Source: Flavobacterium taihuense (GTDB lineage Bacteria > Bacteroidota > Bacteroidia > Flavobacteriales > Flavobacteriaceae). Taken from it: DNA of 64,000 bases. The first letter of the stretch is position 1. Every line of letters starts with the position of its first letter. The notes under the pieces were generated by a model that ran no database searches, was not told the origin of the DNA, and was given only the letters and a program-made list of their open reading frames with translations. The translations under genes and the position numbers were made by a program. The stretch spans positions 124,001-188,000 of the forward strand of contig NZ_JAHWYN010000002.1 in NCBI RefSeq assembly GCF_019351435.1, read 5' to 3'. Positions 1-10,118 of this stretch are shown in pieces.

Positions 1-113
1 AATGTGTTTTAAACCTATATATTAGCCTTATACAAGTAAAAAATCAGTAAATAAGAATTGGACAGCAACTGTACAAATGGCGATCAGGGAAATTAAAAAT
101 AATATATCTACTT

Positions 114-2267
114 ATGAAAAATAATTATAGAATACTCATAGCGGTAGGATGTCTTTCAGTTACTTTATTTGCCTTTACAGCTAATTCAAAAAAAGCAGTG
201 GATCCAGATAGAGATAAATTGTTATTGGAATTATTAACATTTGTAATAGAGAAAGGACATTATAACCCAGCAGTTATAGATAATAATTTTTCAAAAGGAG
301 TTTACAAAGATTATATAGCTGCTTTGGATCCTTCGAAACGTTTTTTTTTGCAGTCAGATATCAATGAATTTTCAAAATTTGAATTGGAATTAGATGATCA
401 ACTAACTAATAAAGATTTGACTTTCTTTAATCTTACTTACGATCGATTGATGCTTCGTATGGAAGAAAGCAGTAAAATATACAAAGACATATTAAACACC
501 CCTTTTGATTATAGAATTGAAGAAGATTTTAATGTAGATTATGATAAAGCTTCGTTTGCCAAAAACACAGCAGAGTTAAAAGAAAAATGGAGAAAACAAA
601 TAAAGCTAACTACTCTTTCATCACTTACTGATAAGCAAAAATTAGAAGTAGAAAAAAGAATAAAAAATCCAGTCTACGTTATGAAATCGGACGTAGTATT
701 GGAAAAAGAAACAAGAGATAGCTCATTAGAATCATTGAATGACTCTTTTGGATTTATGTATGATTTAAAAAGAGACGATTGGTTTACATTGTATATCAAT
801 TCTATTATGTCTCAATTTGACCCGCATACATCTTACTTTGCACCCGAAGAGAAAGAACGTTTTGATACCAGTATGAGTGGTAAATTTGAGGGTATTGGTG
901 CGCAATTACAAAAGAAAAACGATTACATAGAGATTTCAGAACTTATATCCGGAGGCCCGGCTTGGAGAGGAAAGCAATTAGAAAAAGGAGACTTAATTAT
1001 GAAAGTGGCTCAGTCAAATGGTGTTGCTGTAGATATAGTTGGGATGCGTTTGACCGAAGTTATCAAAAAAATAAAAGGACCAAAAGGCTCTGAAGTTCGC
1101 CTTACGGTAAAAAAAACAGACGGAACTATACAAGTCATTTCTATCATAAGAGATATTATTGAGATCGAAGAAACGTATGTAAAGTCAAGTGTTGTTGAGA
1201 AAAATGGTTTGAAATACGGAATTATTTATTTGCCAAAATTTTATATTGATTTTGAAAATAAAGACAGAAGAGATGCAGGAAAAGATGTTGCTTTAGAAGT
1301 AGATCGTTTGAAACAATCAGGTGTTAATGGTATTGTTTTAGATGTTCGCGATGATGGCGGAGGGTCTTTGTCTACAGTTGTTAATATTGCAGGTTTGTTT
1401 ATTGAAGAAGGACCAATAGTTCAAATAAAAACAGCAAGTAAGAAAAAAGAAATTTTGTATGATACCGATAAGGAGATAAAATGGGATGGTCCATTGGTAA
1501 TCATGGTAAATGAATTTTCAGCATCGGCTTCAGAGATTTTGGCGGCAGCTATACAGGATTATAAAAGAGGTATAATAGTCGGCAGTAAGCAAACTTACGG
1601 TAAAGGAACGGTTCAAAGAGTAATTGACTTGAATCAATATGCAAAGAATAGTGTATTCGGGGATTTTGGGGCTTTGAAAACAACTATTCAAAAGTTTTAT
1701 CGAATTACTGGAGGTTCTACTCAGCTTGATGGTGTAAGTAGCGATATCATTATGCCAGATCGCTATGCCTATTTAAAGATGGGAGAACGTGATGAAGCAC
1801 ATGCATTGCCTTGGGATAAAATTGATCCAACTGCTTATACAGTTTGGAATAATACTTCTAAATTTGAGCAAGCGATTATTAACAGTAAAAAGAGAATTGA
1901 AAAAGACATTTATTTTCAACTGATTGAAGAGAATGCTAAGTGGATTGATAGCAGAAGTGGCGAAAATAACTATAGTTTAAATATAGATAAATTTAAAGGA
2001 GCCCAAAATCAAATTGAAGAAACGAGTAAAAAGTTCAAACCAATTGTTGATTATAAAAATAATTTAATATTTACTTCATTGCCTTATGAATTAGAAGGGA
2101 TGACTAAGGATCTGATTTTAAAAGAAAAGAGAGAAAGATGGCATGAAAATTTATCAAAAGATATTTATGTTGAAGAAGCTTTAAATGTATTGGATGATTT
2201 GCAGCCAAAATCAATTGTAAAAACCATTATTCCTATAGATAAGAAAGGTAAGTTAGTTAAAAGGTAA
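114..2267 (+). CDS. prc: Carboxy-terminal processing peptidase (tail-specific protease, S41A)
   Basis: Periplasmic serine protease that degrades or trims proteins from the C-terminus. An N-terminal signal or anchor segment (residues 5-24) is followed by a helical region, a PDZ domain (about 245-335) and the S41 catalytic domain (about 345-540). The motif NEFSASASEILAAAIQD contains the nucleophile Ser471 and Asp482; the general-base Lys497 is in TYGKGTVQ. The roughly 170-residue C-terminal part matches the extension seen in Prc/Tsp-type enzymes, and 717 aa is the usual Bacteroidota length. It is convergent with the DUF3754 gene, with a shared hairpin between them. Assignment rests on motifs and domain order and is secure. 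Confidence 0.95.
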   Translation: MKNNYRILIAVGCLSVTLFAFTANSKKAVDPDRDKLLLELLTFVIEKGHYNPAVIDNNFSKGVYKDYIAALDPSKRFFLQSDINEFSKFELELDDQLTNKDLTFFNLTYDRLMLRMEESSKIYKDILNTPFDYRIEEDFNVDYDKASFAKNTAELKEKWRKQIKLTTLSSLTDKQKLEVEKRIKNPVYVMKSDVVLEKETRDSSLESLNDSFGFMYDLKRDDWFTLYINSIMSQFDPHTSYFAPEEKERFDTSMSGKFEGIGAQLQKKNDYIEISELISGGPAWRGKQLEKGDLIMKVAQSNGVAVDIVGMRLTEVIKKIKGPKGSEVRLTVKKTDGTIQVISIIRDIIEIEETYVKSSVVEKNGLKYGIIYLPKFYIDFENKDRRDAGKDVALEVDRLKQSGVNGIVLDVRDDGGGSLSTVVNIAGLFIEEGPIVQIKTASKKKEILYDTDKEIKWDGPLVIMVNEFSASASEILAAAIQDYKRGIIVGSKQTYGKGTVQRVIDLNQYAKNSVFGDFGALKTTIQKFYRITGGSTQLDGVSSDIIMPDRYAYLKMGERDEAHALPWDKIDPTAYTVWNNTSKFEQAIINSKKRIEKDIYFQLIEENAKWIDSRSGENNYSLNIDKFKGAQNQIEETSKKFKPIVDYKNNLIFTSLPYELEGMTKDLILKEKRERWHENLSKDIYVEEALNVLDDLQPKSIVKTIIPIDKKGKLVKR

Positions 2268-2313
2268 AAGAACTGTTCCTGTCTCTGACCCTGAAAAATA
2301 GATAGAGATTAAT

Positions 2314-2374
2314 AAAAACCAAAATGATAGTGTTTCAACTTATAGAGTTAGTGAAATACGATCTTTTTGGTTTT
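2314..2374. terminator. Bidirectional terminator-like hairpin between convergent genes
   Basis: AAAACCAAAA with GAT further in pairs with ATC...TTTTTGGTTTT; inner segments TTTCA and TGAAA also pair. It lies between the stops of prc (+) and the DUF3754 gene (-), with A-rich and T-rich flanks suited to both directions. Confidence 0.55.
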
Positions 2375-2418
2375 CAATATCAATACTAAATTAGGTACTC
2401 GTCTTTTTGAATAAGTTG

Positions 2419-3657
2419 CTAATTCGTAGCAAATTGATTGTAGTCAAACACGCCATCCCATAGTTCGTCTATTTTAATGAGTGCCTTATCCAAAGGAATA
2501 ACTTCCCATTTGCCATTGGTCTCTGAGCCAAGACCTGTATTTTTTAATTTTATCAGCGCCTCTTTTACATCAAAATCAAGGTCGGTATTGTGCTTTTTTT
2601 TGAACCAAGATTCAATTTGATGATCAAGTTCTGCTTCTGTTAACGGGGTTTTGCTTTGGCTTAAAAAAGAGTAAGCCAAGATGGTTTCTTTAAGTACTTC
2701 TTCTTCCGAAGAGTTCAACAAAGAATAAAAAGCGCCACTATTATTTCCCAAATTCTTAAAATAAAGGCTGTCCGAAAGCATTTTCGAATATTTGATCTTC
2801 TTGTTTACAAAGTTATTGTACTGACGAAACAAGTAGGCACCCAAAAATCCAAGGGCAATTAAACCTTGATTTAACGACGTTTTACTGTTTAGCAAATCGA
2901 TTGTTTCGCCAGATTCAACAGCTGATTGCATTTTAATCAGTGCCGGAATTACTTTGGCACTCAATAGTGAAATACCACCCACAAGACCTGGTACCCACAA
3001 TAATAATTTGTCGGTTAGCGACATTTTAGGAATCGCATTTGGGAATATAGTTTCAAGATCGTTTTTTGGAACGCGTTTGAAGATTTTTAATACGATAGTG
3101 CCCGGCTCAATTGGCCTTTTGTCTTTAGGAGTCTTCTTTTTTTTATAGTAATTGGCATCATGATATTTGAGATAAATCATTACACGATCATAGTATTCGA
3201 CCTCAATTTTTTTCTTCCAAAAAAAGAATTTGCTGATTTTTTCGGTCGTGGTATGTTGACCTCTTACATATATTTCATAATCATCATACGTTTCCAAGTC
3301 AATGGCTAATTTTAAACCAATCAAATCAGAGTATTTAAACGCTTTGTCTAATGTTTCTTGATTGACCCGACTATAATTACTTAGTTCGAGAACTTTAAGT
3401 AAGGTTTCTTTGAAAAGGGAAAAGTTGCTTTTGTCTCTAAAAGTTGCTCTTTCTTTTGGATTTAAATCAGGGTCAAAAAAAGCGTAGTTCTGTTTGATAT
3501 TACGAATTAGGTTAAAAGCTTCGTTATGGTAATAATGTTCAATGATATCGAATAACTTTTTGAAATCTTCAACTTTCTTTTCATCTCCAGAGAATTCCGC
3601 CAGTTGTTGTTCGAGCAAGAATTCCTTATCAAATGGGATGTAATGTTCTCGTTTCAT
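2419..3657 (-). CDS. DUF3754 / TMEM143-like membrane protein
   Basis: Predicted 412-aa membrane protein of the DUF3754 (TMEM143-like) family; function unknown. The opening MKREHYIPFDKEFLL and the segment around residues 110-180 with FFWKKKIEVEYYDRV are typical of the family as I recall it. Two hydrophobic segments lie at about residues 215-245 (LLLWVPGLVGGISLLSAKVI) and 262-280 (GLIALGFLGAYLF). The rest is soluble, and the C-terminus resembles a winged-helix-like fold (TPLTEAELDHQIESWFKKK). It is monocistronic, convergent with prc. No catalytic motif is visible. Confidence 0.75.
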   Translation of the reverse strand: MKREHYIPFDKEFLLEQQLAEFSGDEKKVEDFKKLFDIIEHYYHNEAFNLIRNIKQNYAFFDPDLNPKERATFRDKSNFSLFKETLLKVLELSNYSRVNQETLDKAFKYSDLIGLKLAIDLETYDDYEIYVRGQHTTTEKISKFFFWKKKIEVEYYDRVMIYLKYHDANYYKKKKTPKDKRPIEPGTIVLKIFKRVPKNDLETIFPNAIPKMSLTDKLLLWVPGLVGGISLLSAKVIPALIKMQSAVESGETIDLLNSKTSLNQGLIALGFLGAYLFRQYNNFVNKKIKYSKMLSDSLYFKNLGNNSGAFYSLLNSSEEEVLKETILAYSFLSQSKTPLTEAELDHQIESWFKKKHNTDLDFDVKEALIKLKNTGLGSETNGKWEVIPLDKALIKIDELWDGVFDYNQFATN

Positions 3658-3830
3658 AATAAAATTGGGACCTTTAACTTTAATGAAATGTTCTTTTTAA
3701 AAGTTTGGCAAAGGTAAAGCACAAAAAGGGAAATCTTTTGTTTTTGAATATCAATTCTTTTTTTGTTTTAATTTTTTTTGACACAAACGATTTCTAAATT
3801 ATGAGATTCTAAAGGCTCTTGATTTCCTGA

Positions 3831-3967
3831 TGCCCGCGTAAAGGATAGGAGTAAGCTACCGAAGTAGAACGGATTCCCGATAGCTATCGGGAGACTGCAT
3901 TAGGGAAAGGGGCCAAATAAACGCAAAGTAGGGAAGGCCTCTTTTCCCTAATGGGGTTACGCCCAAA
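3831..3967. ncRNA. Structured intergenic element, copy 1
   Basis: Candidate structured RNA or palindromic repeat, also present at 35985-36109. An outer stem GCGTAA/TTACGC closes three elements: a small hairpin CTAC-CGAA-GTAG, a hairpin CCCGATAGCTATCGGG present only in this copy, and a long stem CATTAGGGAAAGGGGCC paired with GGCCTCTTTTCCCTAATG. Compared with copy 2 the long stem differs on both arms so that pairing is kept, which points to selection on structure. The 405-bp gap 3658-4062 holds this element and the following terminator and nothing else I can recognise. No protein is encoded. Family identity is unknown; a covariance search would be needed to relate it to known Bacteroidota RNAs such as Flavo-1. 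Confidence 0.55.
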
Positions 3968-3993
3968 TCATTTTAATATCAAAGTTCTTTGAA

Positions 3994-4040
3994 ACCAAAA
4001 AACCACTCCATTCTAATAGTTAGAAAGGAGTGGTTTTTTA
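3994..4040 (-). terminator. Rho-independent terminator of RND operon 1
   Basis: AAAACCACTCC pairs perfectly with GGAGTGGTTTT around a loop of about 16 nt, with A and T tracts on either side. It is just downstream of the stop of the RND pump gene on the minus strand. Confidence 0.8.
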
Positions 4041-4062
4041 TATTTTTGAGTTGGATTCGGAT

Positions 4063-7000
4063 TTATTCTTCCGTTACGATTCTTCTGTTTTTTCGGTCTC
4101 TTAACCAATATTTAGTTCTTTTCACCAAATAGAACATTACGGGTACCATTACCAAGGTTAAAACCGTTGCATAGGTCAATCCGAATATGATGGTCCAGGC
4201 CAATGGACCCCAGAAAACAACATTGTCTCCACCCATGAAGATGTGCGGATTTAAGTCGGTTATCAAAGAGAAGAAGTCAAAATTCAATCCAATGGCCAGC
4301 GGAATCAATCCCAATACCGCCGTCAAAGCGGTTAACAATACTGGACGCAATCTGGATTTTCCAGACTCGATGATTACTTCTTTGATCTCCTCAATGGTTA
4401 GATCATCATGACTTTCTAAATGCTTATCTGCTACTTTTTTGTCCAATAATAAAACGAAGAAGTCCATTAATACGATTCCGTTTTTCACCACAATACCCGC
4501 CAGCGATATGATTCCCATCATGGTCATCAGTATTACGAAATCCATGTTGGCAATGACGTATCCGTAAAACACTCCACTGAAACTCAGGATTACTGTAAAT
4601 AGGATTACCATAGTTTTGGATACCGAATTGAATTGCAAGACAATAATAATGGTAATTCCTGCCAAGGCTAAAAATAAGGCATACAATAAGAAACTTTGGT
4701 TTTTGCCTTGTTCTTCCTGTACTCCCGAGAAGGAATAGGTAATTGTTTTAGGTAATTGATATCCTTTTAAATCGGCTGCGATTTGTTTGGTGATTTCATC
4801 GGCATTGTAACCGGTCAAGACGTTGGAGTAAACCGTCATGATGCGTTTTTGATTCTTTCTCTTGATTTGATTGTAAGTGCTGGTTTTCTGTGTTTCGGAA
4901 ACAGCAGAAATAGGCACTTGCATCATTTGCCCATTGTTCTGGTTTCGGAACGTCAAGGACTGATTGAATAATATGTTTTCGTTTTTGCGTTGGTCGTCTT
5001 GCATACGCATGGTGATGTTGTAATCGTCATCGCCTTCTTTGTAGGTCGAGATTTCTTGTCCATAAACGGAACGACGCAAATTGAATCCCAATTGTCCTGT
5101 CGAAACACCCAAACTTCCCGCACTTACACGATCGACTTTTACTTCCAATTCCGGACTTTCTTTATTGACATCAATGCTCAATCTTTCGATTCCGGGAATG
5201 TTTTTGGCATTGATAAACGTAATCATCTTATCTGCTTCTTTCAGCATTTCGTCATAATCGATTCCTGTCAGCTGAATGCTGATTGGATAACCTGCAGGTG
5301 GCCCATTGGCGTCTTTTTCTACCGTTACTGTGGCACCGGCAATTCCTTTTACTTTTCCTCGAATTTCTTCCAAGATATCGGAGGTGTTGATGCCTCTTCT
5401 AAATTTAAATTCCGAGAAATTCACCGTCACTTTCCCTTTGAAAGGAGTTTCAGAAGCCGATCCCGCATCTACGTTTGGATTCCCTGCACCAACACCCACT
5501 TGTGAAACGATTGATTCGGCTAAGAAATTTTTGTTTGTTTTTGGATCTACGTATTTGTTTAAAATAGAAATCACCTGTTTTTCTACAAATAGGGTAGCCT
5601 TATTGGTTTTTTCGATATCGGTTCCTTGTGGGTATTCAATATAAGCGATTACCTGATTGGGGATATTATCTGGAAAAAACAATACTTTTCTAGGGAATAT
5701 TCCCAAGAGGATGAATGAGAAAAACAACAGACCGATAATTCCAACCAAAGCATACCAAGCTCTTCTTTTGGTTAAAATTTTGGCTAAAAAGCTTTTGTAT
5801 TTGTCTTCCATTCTTGGGAAAAAACTGTGTTGGAAATCTTGTGTCCATTGGTACAGTTTTAACTTGTACAACCACATTAATCCTAATGAAATGATGGCCA
5901 AGTGACCAATGGCTTTTGCGAATTTGGAATCATAAATATTTCCGAGAAGCACAAAAATAACCGCAATTATGGTAAAAATGATTGAATACATTTTTGCTGA
6001 TTTTTTGGTCACATTTTTGTCTTCAATTTCCATCGATCCCCCCGTCATAGCCGCATTGACAACCATCGCGACAAATAAGGAAGCCGATAATGTAACGGTT
6101 AATGTCATTGGGAAATATTTCATGAATTTACCCATTGTTCCAGGCCACAAGGCGAAAGGCAAGAATGCCATTAAAGTGGTAGCGGTTGAGGCAATTACAG
6201 GCCAAGCGATTTCGCCAATTCCTATTTTGGAAGCCTGAACACGAGGCATTCCTTTTTTCATATTGGCAAATACATTGTCGACCACCACAATTCCATCGTC
6301 CACCAACATTCCCAGTCCCATAACCAATCCGAAAAGCACCATTGTATTCAAGGTCAATCCGAATGCCGAAAGAATACTAAACGCCATCAACATCGATAAT
6401 GGAATAGCCGCTCCCACAAACAAAGAATTTCTAAGTCCCATAGTAAACATCAAAACGATCATTACCAACACAATCCCGAAGATGATGTGATTCGACAATT
6501 CATCTACTTGGTGTTCTACACGTGAAGATTGATCGTTCGTCAATTCAATTTTTAAATTGGATGGTAAATACGATACTTTGGCTTCTTCTATTTTTTCTTT
6601 TACCTGTTCGATTGCCGAAATCATGTTTTGATTCGAACGTTTCTTTACGTTCAACATCACAACTTCAGATCCTTTCTCACGGGCATAGGTTGTTTTTTCT
6701 TTTTCTTTGAAACTAACCACAGCAATGTCTTTCAAGTAAACGGTTCCTCCATTGTGTTTTACAATGATATTTTCCAATTCTTTCGGGTCTTTGATTTCCC
6801 CTACAATTCGGATGTTGTTTCTGGAACCTTGTGAAATTAAATTTCCTCCCGAAAGCGTCATATTTTCATATTTCACGGCATTTTGAATGTCATCAAAAGA
6901 AACTTGGGCTGCCGTCATTTTGAATATGTCAACGGCAATTTCCACTTCTTTATCATCAACACCCAGAATATCCACTTTTTTCACTTCGGGGATTTCCTCA

Positions 7001-7530
7001 ATATCGTCTTGAAGCAATTCTCCGTATTTTTTAAGTTGTTGAGTCGTGTAATTCCCTTGTAAATTGATGTTCAGAATGGGCACTTCCTCCGAAATGTTCA
7101 ATTCGAATACGCTTGGTTCCACTTTACTGCCATTGTCAAGATTAGGCCAGTCGGTATCTGCTTTTACGATATCAACTTTGTCCTTAATCTTGGTTTTAGC
7201 ATCCAGAATGGTAACTTTATCTTCAAACTCAACGATAATCATCCCATAATCTTGGAAAGAACTGGACGTTATTTTATCCACGCCACTAATGTTCTTGATT
7301 TCCTTTTCAAGAGGTTTGATGATTAATTTCTCTACATCTTCAGCTGAGTTTCCTGGGAAAACGGATGAAATGTAAACCTTGTTTTCTATAATTTCCGGAA
7401 AATCCTCTCGAGGCATCGTAACGTAGGCAATAACTCCCGTGATTACAATCAATAAAGTCAAGATATATACTGTAACTCGATTTTCGACAGCCCAACTTGA
7501 TATTCCGAATTCTTTACTTTGGTGTGACAT
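4063..7530 (-). CDS. Efflux RND transporter permease (AcrB-like), operon 1
   Basis: Inner-membrane proton/drug antiporter of a tripartite RND pump, 1155 aa. TM1 is at about residues 17-36. The TM4 segment GLGMLVDDGIVVVDN (about residue 410) carries the paired Asp residues of the proton relay, and two large periplasmic loops plus the C-terminal TM bundle (LLTALTAVLGLIPLAIG) are intact. It is about 100 residues longer than a standard AcrB: an extra hydrophobic segment pair near residues 510-560 follows the first TM bundle, a form I know from Bacteroidota pumps. It is the last gene of tetR1-OMF-MFP-RND and is separated from the adaptor by 83 bp containing a 12-bp inverted repeat. Substrate cannot be told. 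Confidence 0.93.
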   Translation of the reverse strand: MSHQSKEFGISSWAVENRVTVYILTLLIVITGVIAYVTMPREDFPEIIENKVYISSVFPGNSAEDVEKLIIKPLEKEIKNISGVDKITSSSFQDYGMIIVEFEDKVTILDAKTKIKDKVDIVKADTDWPNLDNGSKVEPSVFELNISEEVPILNINLQGNYTTQQLKKYGELLQDDIEEIPEVKKVDILGVDDKEVEIAVDIFKMTAAQVSFDDIQNAVKYENMTLSGGNLISQGSRNNIRIVGEIKDPKELENIIVKHNGGTVYLKDIAVVSFKEKEKTTYAREKGSEVVMLNVKKRSNQNMISAIEQVKEKIEEAKVSYLPSNLKIELTNDQSSRVEHQVDELSNHIIFGIVLVMIVLMFTMGLRNSLFVGAAIPLSMLMAFSILSAFGLTLNTMVLFGLVMGLGMLVDDGIVVVDNVFANMKKGMPRVQASKIGIGEIAWPVIASTATTLMAFLPFALWPGTMGKFMKYFPMTLTVTLSASLFVAMVVNAAMTGGSMEIEDKNVTKKSAKMYSIIFTIIAVIFVLLGNIYDSKFAKAIGHLAIISLGLMWLYKLKLYQWTQDFQHSFFPRMEDKYKSFLAKILTKRRAWYALVGIIGLLFFSFILLGIFPRKVLFFPDNIPNQVIAYIEYPQGTDIEKTNKATLFVEKQVISILNKYVDPKTNKNFLAESIVSQVGVGAGNPNVDAGSASETPFKGKVTVNFSEFKFRRGINTSDILEEIRGKVKGIAGATVTVEKDANGPPAGYPISIQLTGIDYDEMLKEADKMITFINAKNIPGIERLSIDVNKESPELEVKVDRVSAGSLGVSTGQLGFNLRRSVYGQEISTYKEGDDDYNITMRMQDDQRKNENILFNQSLTFRNQNNGQMMQVPISAVSETQKTSTYNQIKRKNQKRIMTVYSNVLTGYNADEITKQIAADLKGYQLPKTITYSFSGVQEEQGKNQSFLLYALFLALAGITIIIVLQFNSVSKTMVILFTVILSFSGVFYGYVIANMDFVILMTMMGIISLAGIVVKNGIVLMDFFVLLLDKKVADKHLESHDDLTIEEIKEVIIESGKSRLRPVLLTALTAVLGLIPLAIGLNFDFFSLITDLNPHIFMGGDNVVFWGPLAWTIIFGLTYATVLTLVMVPVMFYLVKRTKYWLRDRKNRRIVTEE

Positions 7531-7554
7531 ATTTTTAAAAGTTTATTGTTTATT

Positions 7555-7609
7555 GTTGATGGTTGATAGTTCGTGGATTACCATAAACTTTCAACCCTCA
7601 ACCATCAAC
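7555..7609. repeat. Intercistronic inverted repeat (12-bp arms)
   Basis: GTTGATGGTTGA at 7555-7566 pairs exactly with TCAACCATCAAC at 7598-7609, with a 31-nt loop, between the adaptor and pump genes. It has no T-tract on the minus strand, so it is more likely a mRNA-processing or stability hairpin, or a small repeat, than a terminator. Confidence 0.6.
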
Positions 7610-7613
7610 TTTT

Positions 7614-8756
7614 TTAGAAGTTAAGTTTCATCCCATCGGAAATGGTGTTCATCCCTTCGGTAACTATTATGGCATCAGTGTCTAAACCGCTCAAAATCTC
7701 GGTTACATTATCCGAAGATTGCCCGGTTTTAACAATCACTTTTTTGGCAATGCCCGTTTTTCCATTCGAGTTGGCCACTGTGTATACAAAACTGTTTTTC
7801 TGAGAATCTTGTTGAATCACATTCGTAGGAACAACCACAGCATTTTTGCTCACGTAATCAATCACTTTTAGTTTTGCGACTTGGTTCGGGCGCAATAAAT
7901 TTTCTGGATTGGGAACGCTAACTTCGATTCCGAAACTTCTGTTGTTAGGATTGATGAAGTTCCCTATTTGACGCACTTTTCCTTTGTAGGTTTTGCCTAA
8001 TGAAGTTAAGTAAACATCTACTTCAGTACCAATTTTTAATTTACCAATATACGTTTCAGGAATAGACGTAGAAACATACATATTCCCTAAATTCACAATA
8101 CGCATTAATCCTTGCGGACTTGCAGAAACTACTTCGCCTTTTTCTACGAAAACTTCGTCAATAGTTCCAGAGAACGGTGCTCTGATTACTGTTTTTGCTA
8201 TTTGTGCTTTGATTTGTGCCACTCCTTTTTGAGCCGAAATCATTTGTGTTTGTGCTTGAAGATATTGTATTTCAGATCCAATTTTTTGACTCCATAGGTT
8301 TTTTTGACGTTCAAAAGTAGTTTTGGCAAGCGCATATTGATTTTCGGCACTAGCTAGTTGTTGGCTCATACCACCATCATCGGTGCGCCCTAAAACTTGT
8401 CCTTTGCTTACTTTTTGCCCTGCTTTTACATTTAATTCGACTAAATTTCCTGGAAATTCAGGTTGAACTAATACATTTTCATTGGTGTTGATGCTTCCTT
8501 GTACTTCAAGATAGTGATTGAATAGGGTGTCTTTCAATTTCACAGCGGTAACCAATGCTTCTACTTCCTTGTTTACATCCAATGTTGCTAACGCTTCATC
8601 AATTTGTGTGAGTTGTAATTGCAGTTCTGCTTTTTTTGCAGTTATCGCTTTTACATCTTTGGATGCAATAATGCTGTCAATCGATTGATTTTTTTCAGAT
8701 GAATTACAGGCAATCAGCACAATGGAAAGGATGGTTAGGATAATTATTTTTTTCAT
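7614..8756 (-). CDS. RND efflux periplasmic adaptor subunit (MFP/HlyD-like), operon 1
   Basis: Membrane-fusion protein linking the RND pump to the outer-membrane channel, 380 aa. It is a predicted lipoprotein: the signal sequence ends in IVLIAC with Cys17 as lipidation site. A coiled-coil hairpin around residues 25-70 and 130-165 flanks a split biotinyl-lipoyl domain (LNVKAGQKVSKGQVLG and IRAPFSGTIDEVFVEKGEVV). Beta-barrel and membrane-proximal domains follow (EVDVYLTSLGKTYKGKV; VVPTNVIQQD). It is downstream of the outer-membrane factor with a 24-bp gap and belongs to the same minus-strand operon. Confidence 0.92.
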   Translation of the reverse strand: MKKIIILTILSIVLIACNSSEKNQSIDSIIASKDVKAITAKKAELQLQLTQIDEALATLDVNKEVEALVTAVKLKDTLFNHYLEVQGSINTNENVLVQPEFPGNLVELNVKAGQKVSKGQVLGRTDDGGMSQQLASAENQYALAKTTFERQKNLWSQKIGSEIQYLQAQTQMISAQKGVAQIKAQIAKTVIRAPFSGTIDEVFVEKGEVVSASPQGLMRIVNLGNMYVSTSIPETYIGKLKIGTEVDVYLTSLGKTYKGKVRQIGNFINPNNRSFGIEVSVPNPENLLRPNQVAKLKVIDYVSKNAVVVPTNVIQQDSQKNSFVYTVANSNGKTGIAKKVIVKTGQSSDNVTEILSGLDTDAIIVTEGMNTISDGMKLNF

Positions 8757-8780
8757 AATTTGGCTATTTAATAGGAGTCG

Positions 8781-10118
8781 TTATTTAGTGATGATTTTTT
8801 CTAAGCTGGCTTTTTTGTTTACGATGTTAACCATCGTTTGCAAGTATTTTTGTTGAGCGGTGTATAATTGACGTTGCGCATCATTAAAATCAAAACTGGT
8901 TGAAAGTCCTTCGGTGAATTTAATTTGTTGTTTTCTCTCGATCCTTTCGGCCAGATTCAAATTACTTTTGGCAGTTTCATAATCGGCGATGCTGTATTCA
9001 TATTCGCTTTTTGCTGTAGCGTATTGCAATTTCAATTTTTGTTCGGTTTCACTTAACTGTGTTTTGGCTTGGTCTAAAGCAATTTTGGCTTGTTGTGTTC
9101 TAGAACTTCTCGCCAAACTGCTAAATATGGGGACATTTAAGCTTACTCCAACATTAGAGTAATTGAACCAGTTTTGATTTTGTGTAAAAAATTGAAATTC
9201 ATCTTTGAAAGCGGTGTATCCAAAATTGACATTAGCCGATAAAGAGGGCAATGCTTTACTTCTTTCAAGTTTGTATTCTAATGTTCTTTGTTCTTCAAAA
9301 TTGGTGGCTATTTTATAAGTGATATTACTGTTTACATCAAATTCCGATTTTGAAAAAGCAAGATCCATGTTCTGGATGGTCAAATTGTCCAAATTGTCGG
9401 TTAAAGTGATTTCATCATTGATGTCGATCCCCAAATTAATTTTCAACATTTTATAGGTAATATCCAATAAACGCTTGTTATAATTTAAAGTGCTTTCAAG
9501 TGAAGCAAGAGTGATTTCCAATTGTTCAACGCTTTCTTCTTCGATTAAACCATTTTTGTAAATGGCTTTAGTATCGTTTAATGTTTTTTGTAGGGAAGCA
9601 ATGTTTTTTTCTAAGATGGCAATATTTTCTTTGGCCAATAAAACATTACCATAGGAGTTGACAACCATTTCTTTGATGTCAATATCGGTTCTTTGTTTAG
9701 CGTTTTCGTAATATTTCAAATAGGTTTTCGAAGCCTGAAGTGCTACAATATAGGAACCGTCAAAAATAAGTTGGCTCAAAGTGGAATGGGCCACCATATT
9801 GTATTTGGTTCCAAAAGCCACTTCGGCATAAGTTCCGGGTTCACCACCAAAAAATTCTGCTGGAACAACCGATTTTTGTAAAACAAAATTATCTGTAAAA
9901 TCTACTCCAGCATTAATTTGGGGTAACCCCATAGCGGTAGTTTCCCATTTTTTTTCTCTGGCGGCTTCGATATCACGTCCTGAATTGATAGCTGAATAAT
10001 TGTTTTCTAGCGCATGGTCAATAGCTTGCTGCAATGAAAAGGAGTAACGCTTAGCAGAGTCTTGTGCATTGACGCTCAAAGCCAAAAGTGTTAGGGTTAG
10101 AATGAATATATTCTTCAT
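8781..10118 (-). CDS. TolC-family outer membrane efflux protein, operon 1
   Basis: Outer-membrane channel of the tripartite pump, 445 aa. It has a signal peptide ending near SVNAQ (residue 19) and two outer-membrane efflux repeats rich in long alpha-helices (LLAKENIAILEKNIASLQKT in the first, AKSEYEYSIADYETAKSNL in the second). The helical spacing and length are normal for the family. The start overlaps the tetR1 stop (TAATG), which suggests translational coupling with the regulator. Confidence 0.92.
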   Translation of the reverse strand: MKNIFILTLTLLALSVNAQDSAKRYSFSLQQAIDHALENNYSAINSGRDIEAAREKKWETTAMGLPQINAGVDFTDNFVLQKSVVPAEFFGGEPGTYAEVAFGTKYNMVAHSTLSQLIFDGSYIVALQASKTYLKYYENAKQRTDIDIKEMVVNSYGNVLLAKENIAILEKNIASLQKTLNDTKAIYKNGLIEEESVEQLEITLASLESTLNYNKRLLDITYKMLKINLGIDINDEITLTDNLDNLTIQNMDLAFSKSEFDVNSNITYKIATNFEEQRTLEYKLERSKALPSLSANVNFGYTAFKDEFQFFTQNQNWFNYSNVGVSLNVPIFSSLARSSRTQQAKIALDQAKTQLSETEQKLKLQYATAKSEYEYSIADYETAKSNLNLAERIERKQQIKFTEGLSTSFDFNDAQRQLYTAQQKYLQTMVNIVNKKASLEKIITK

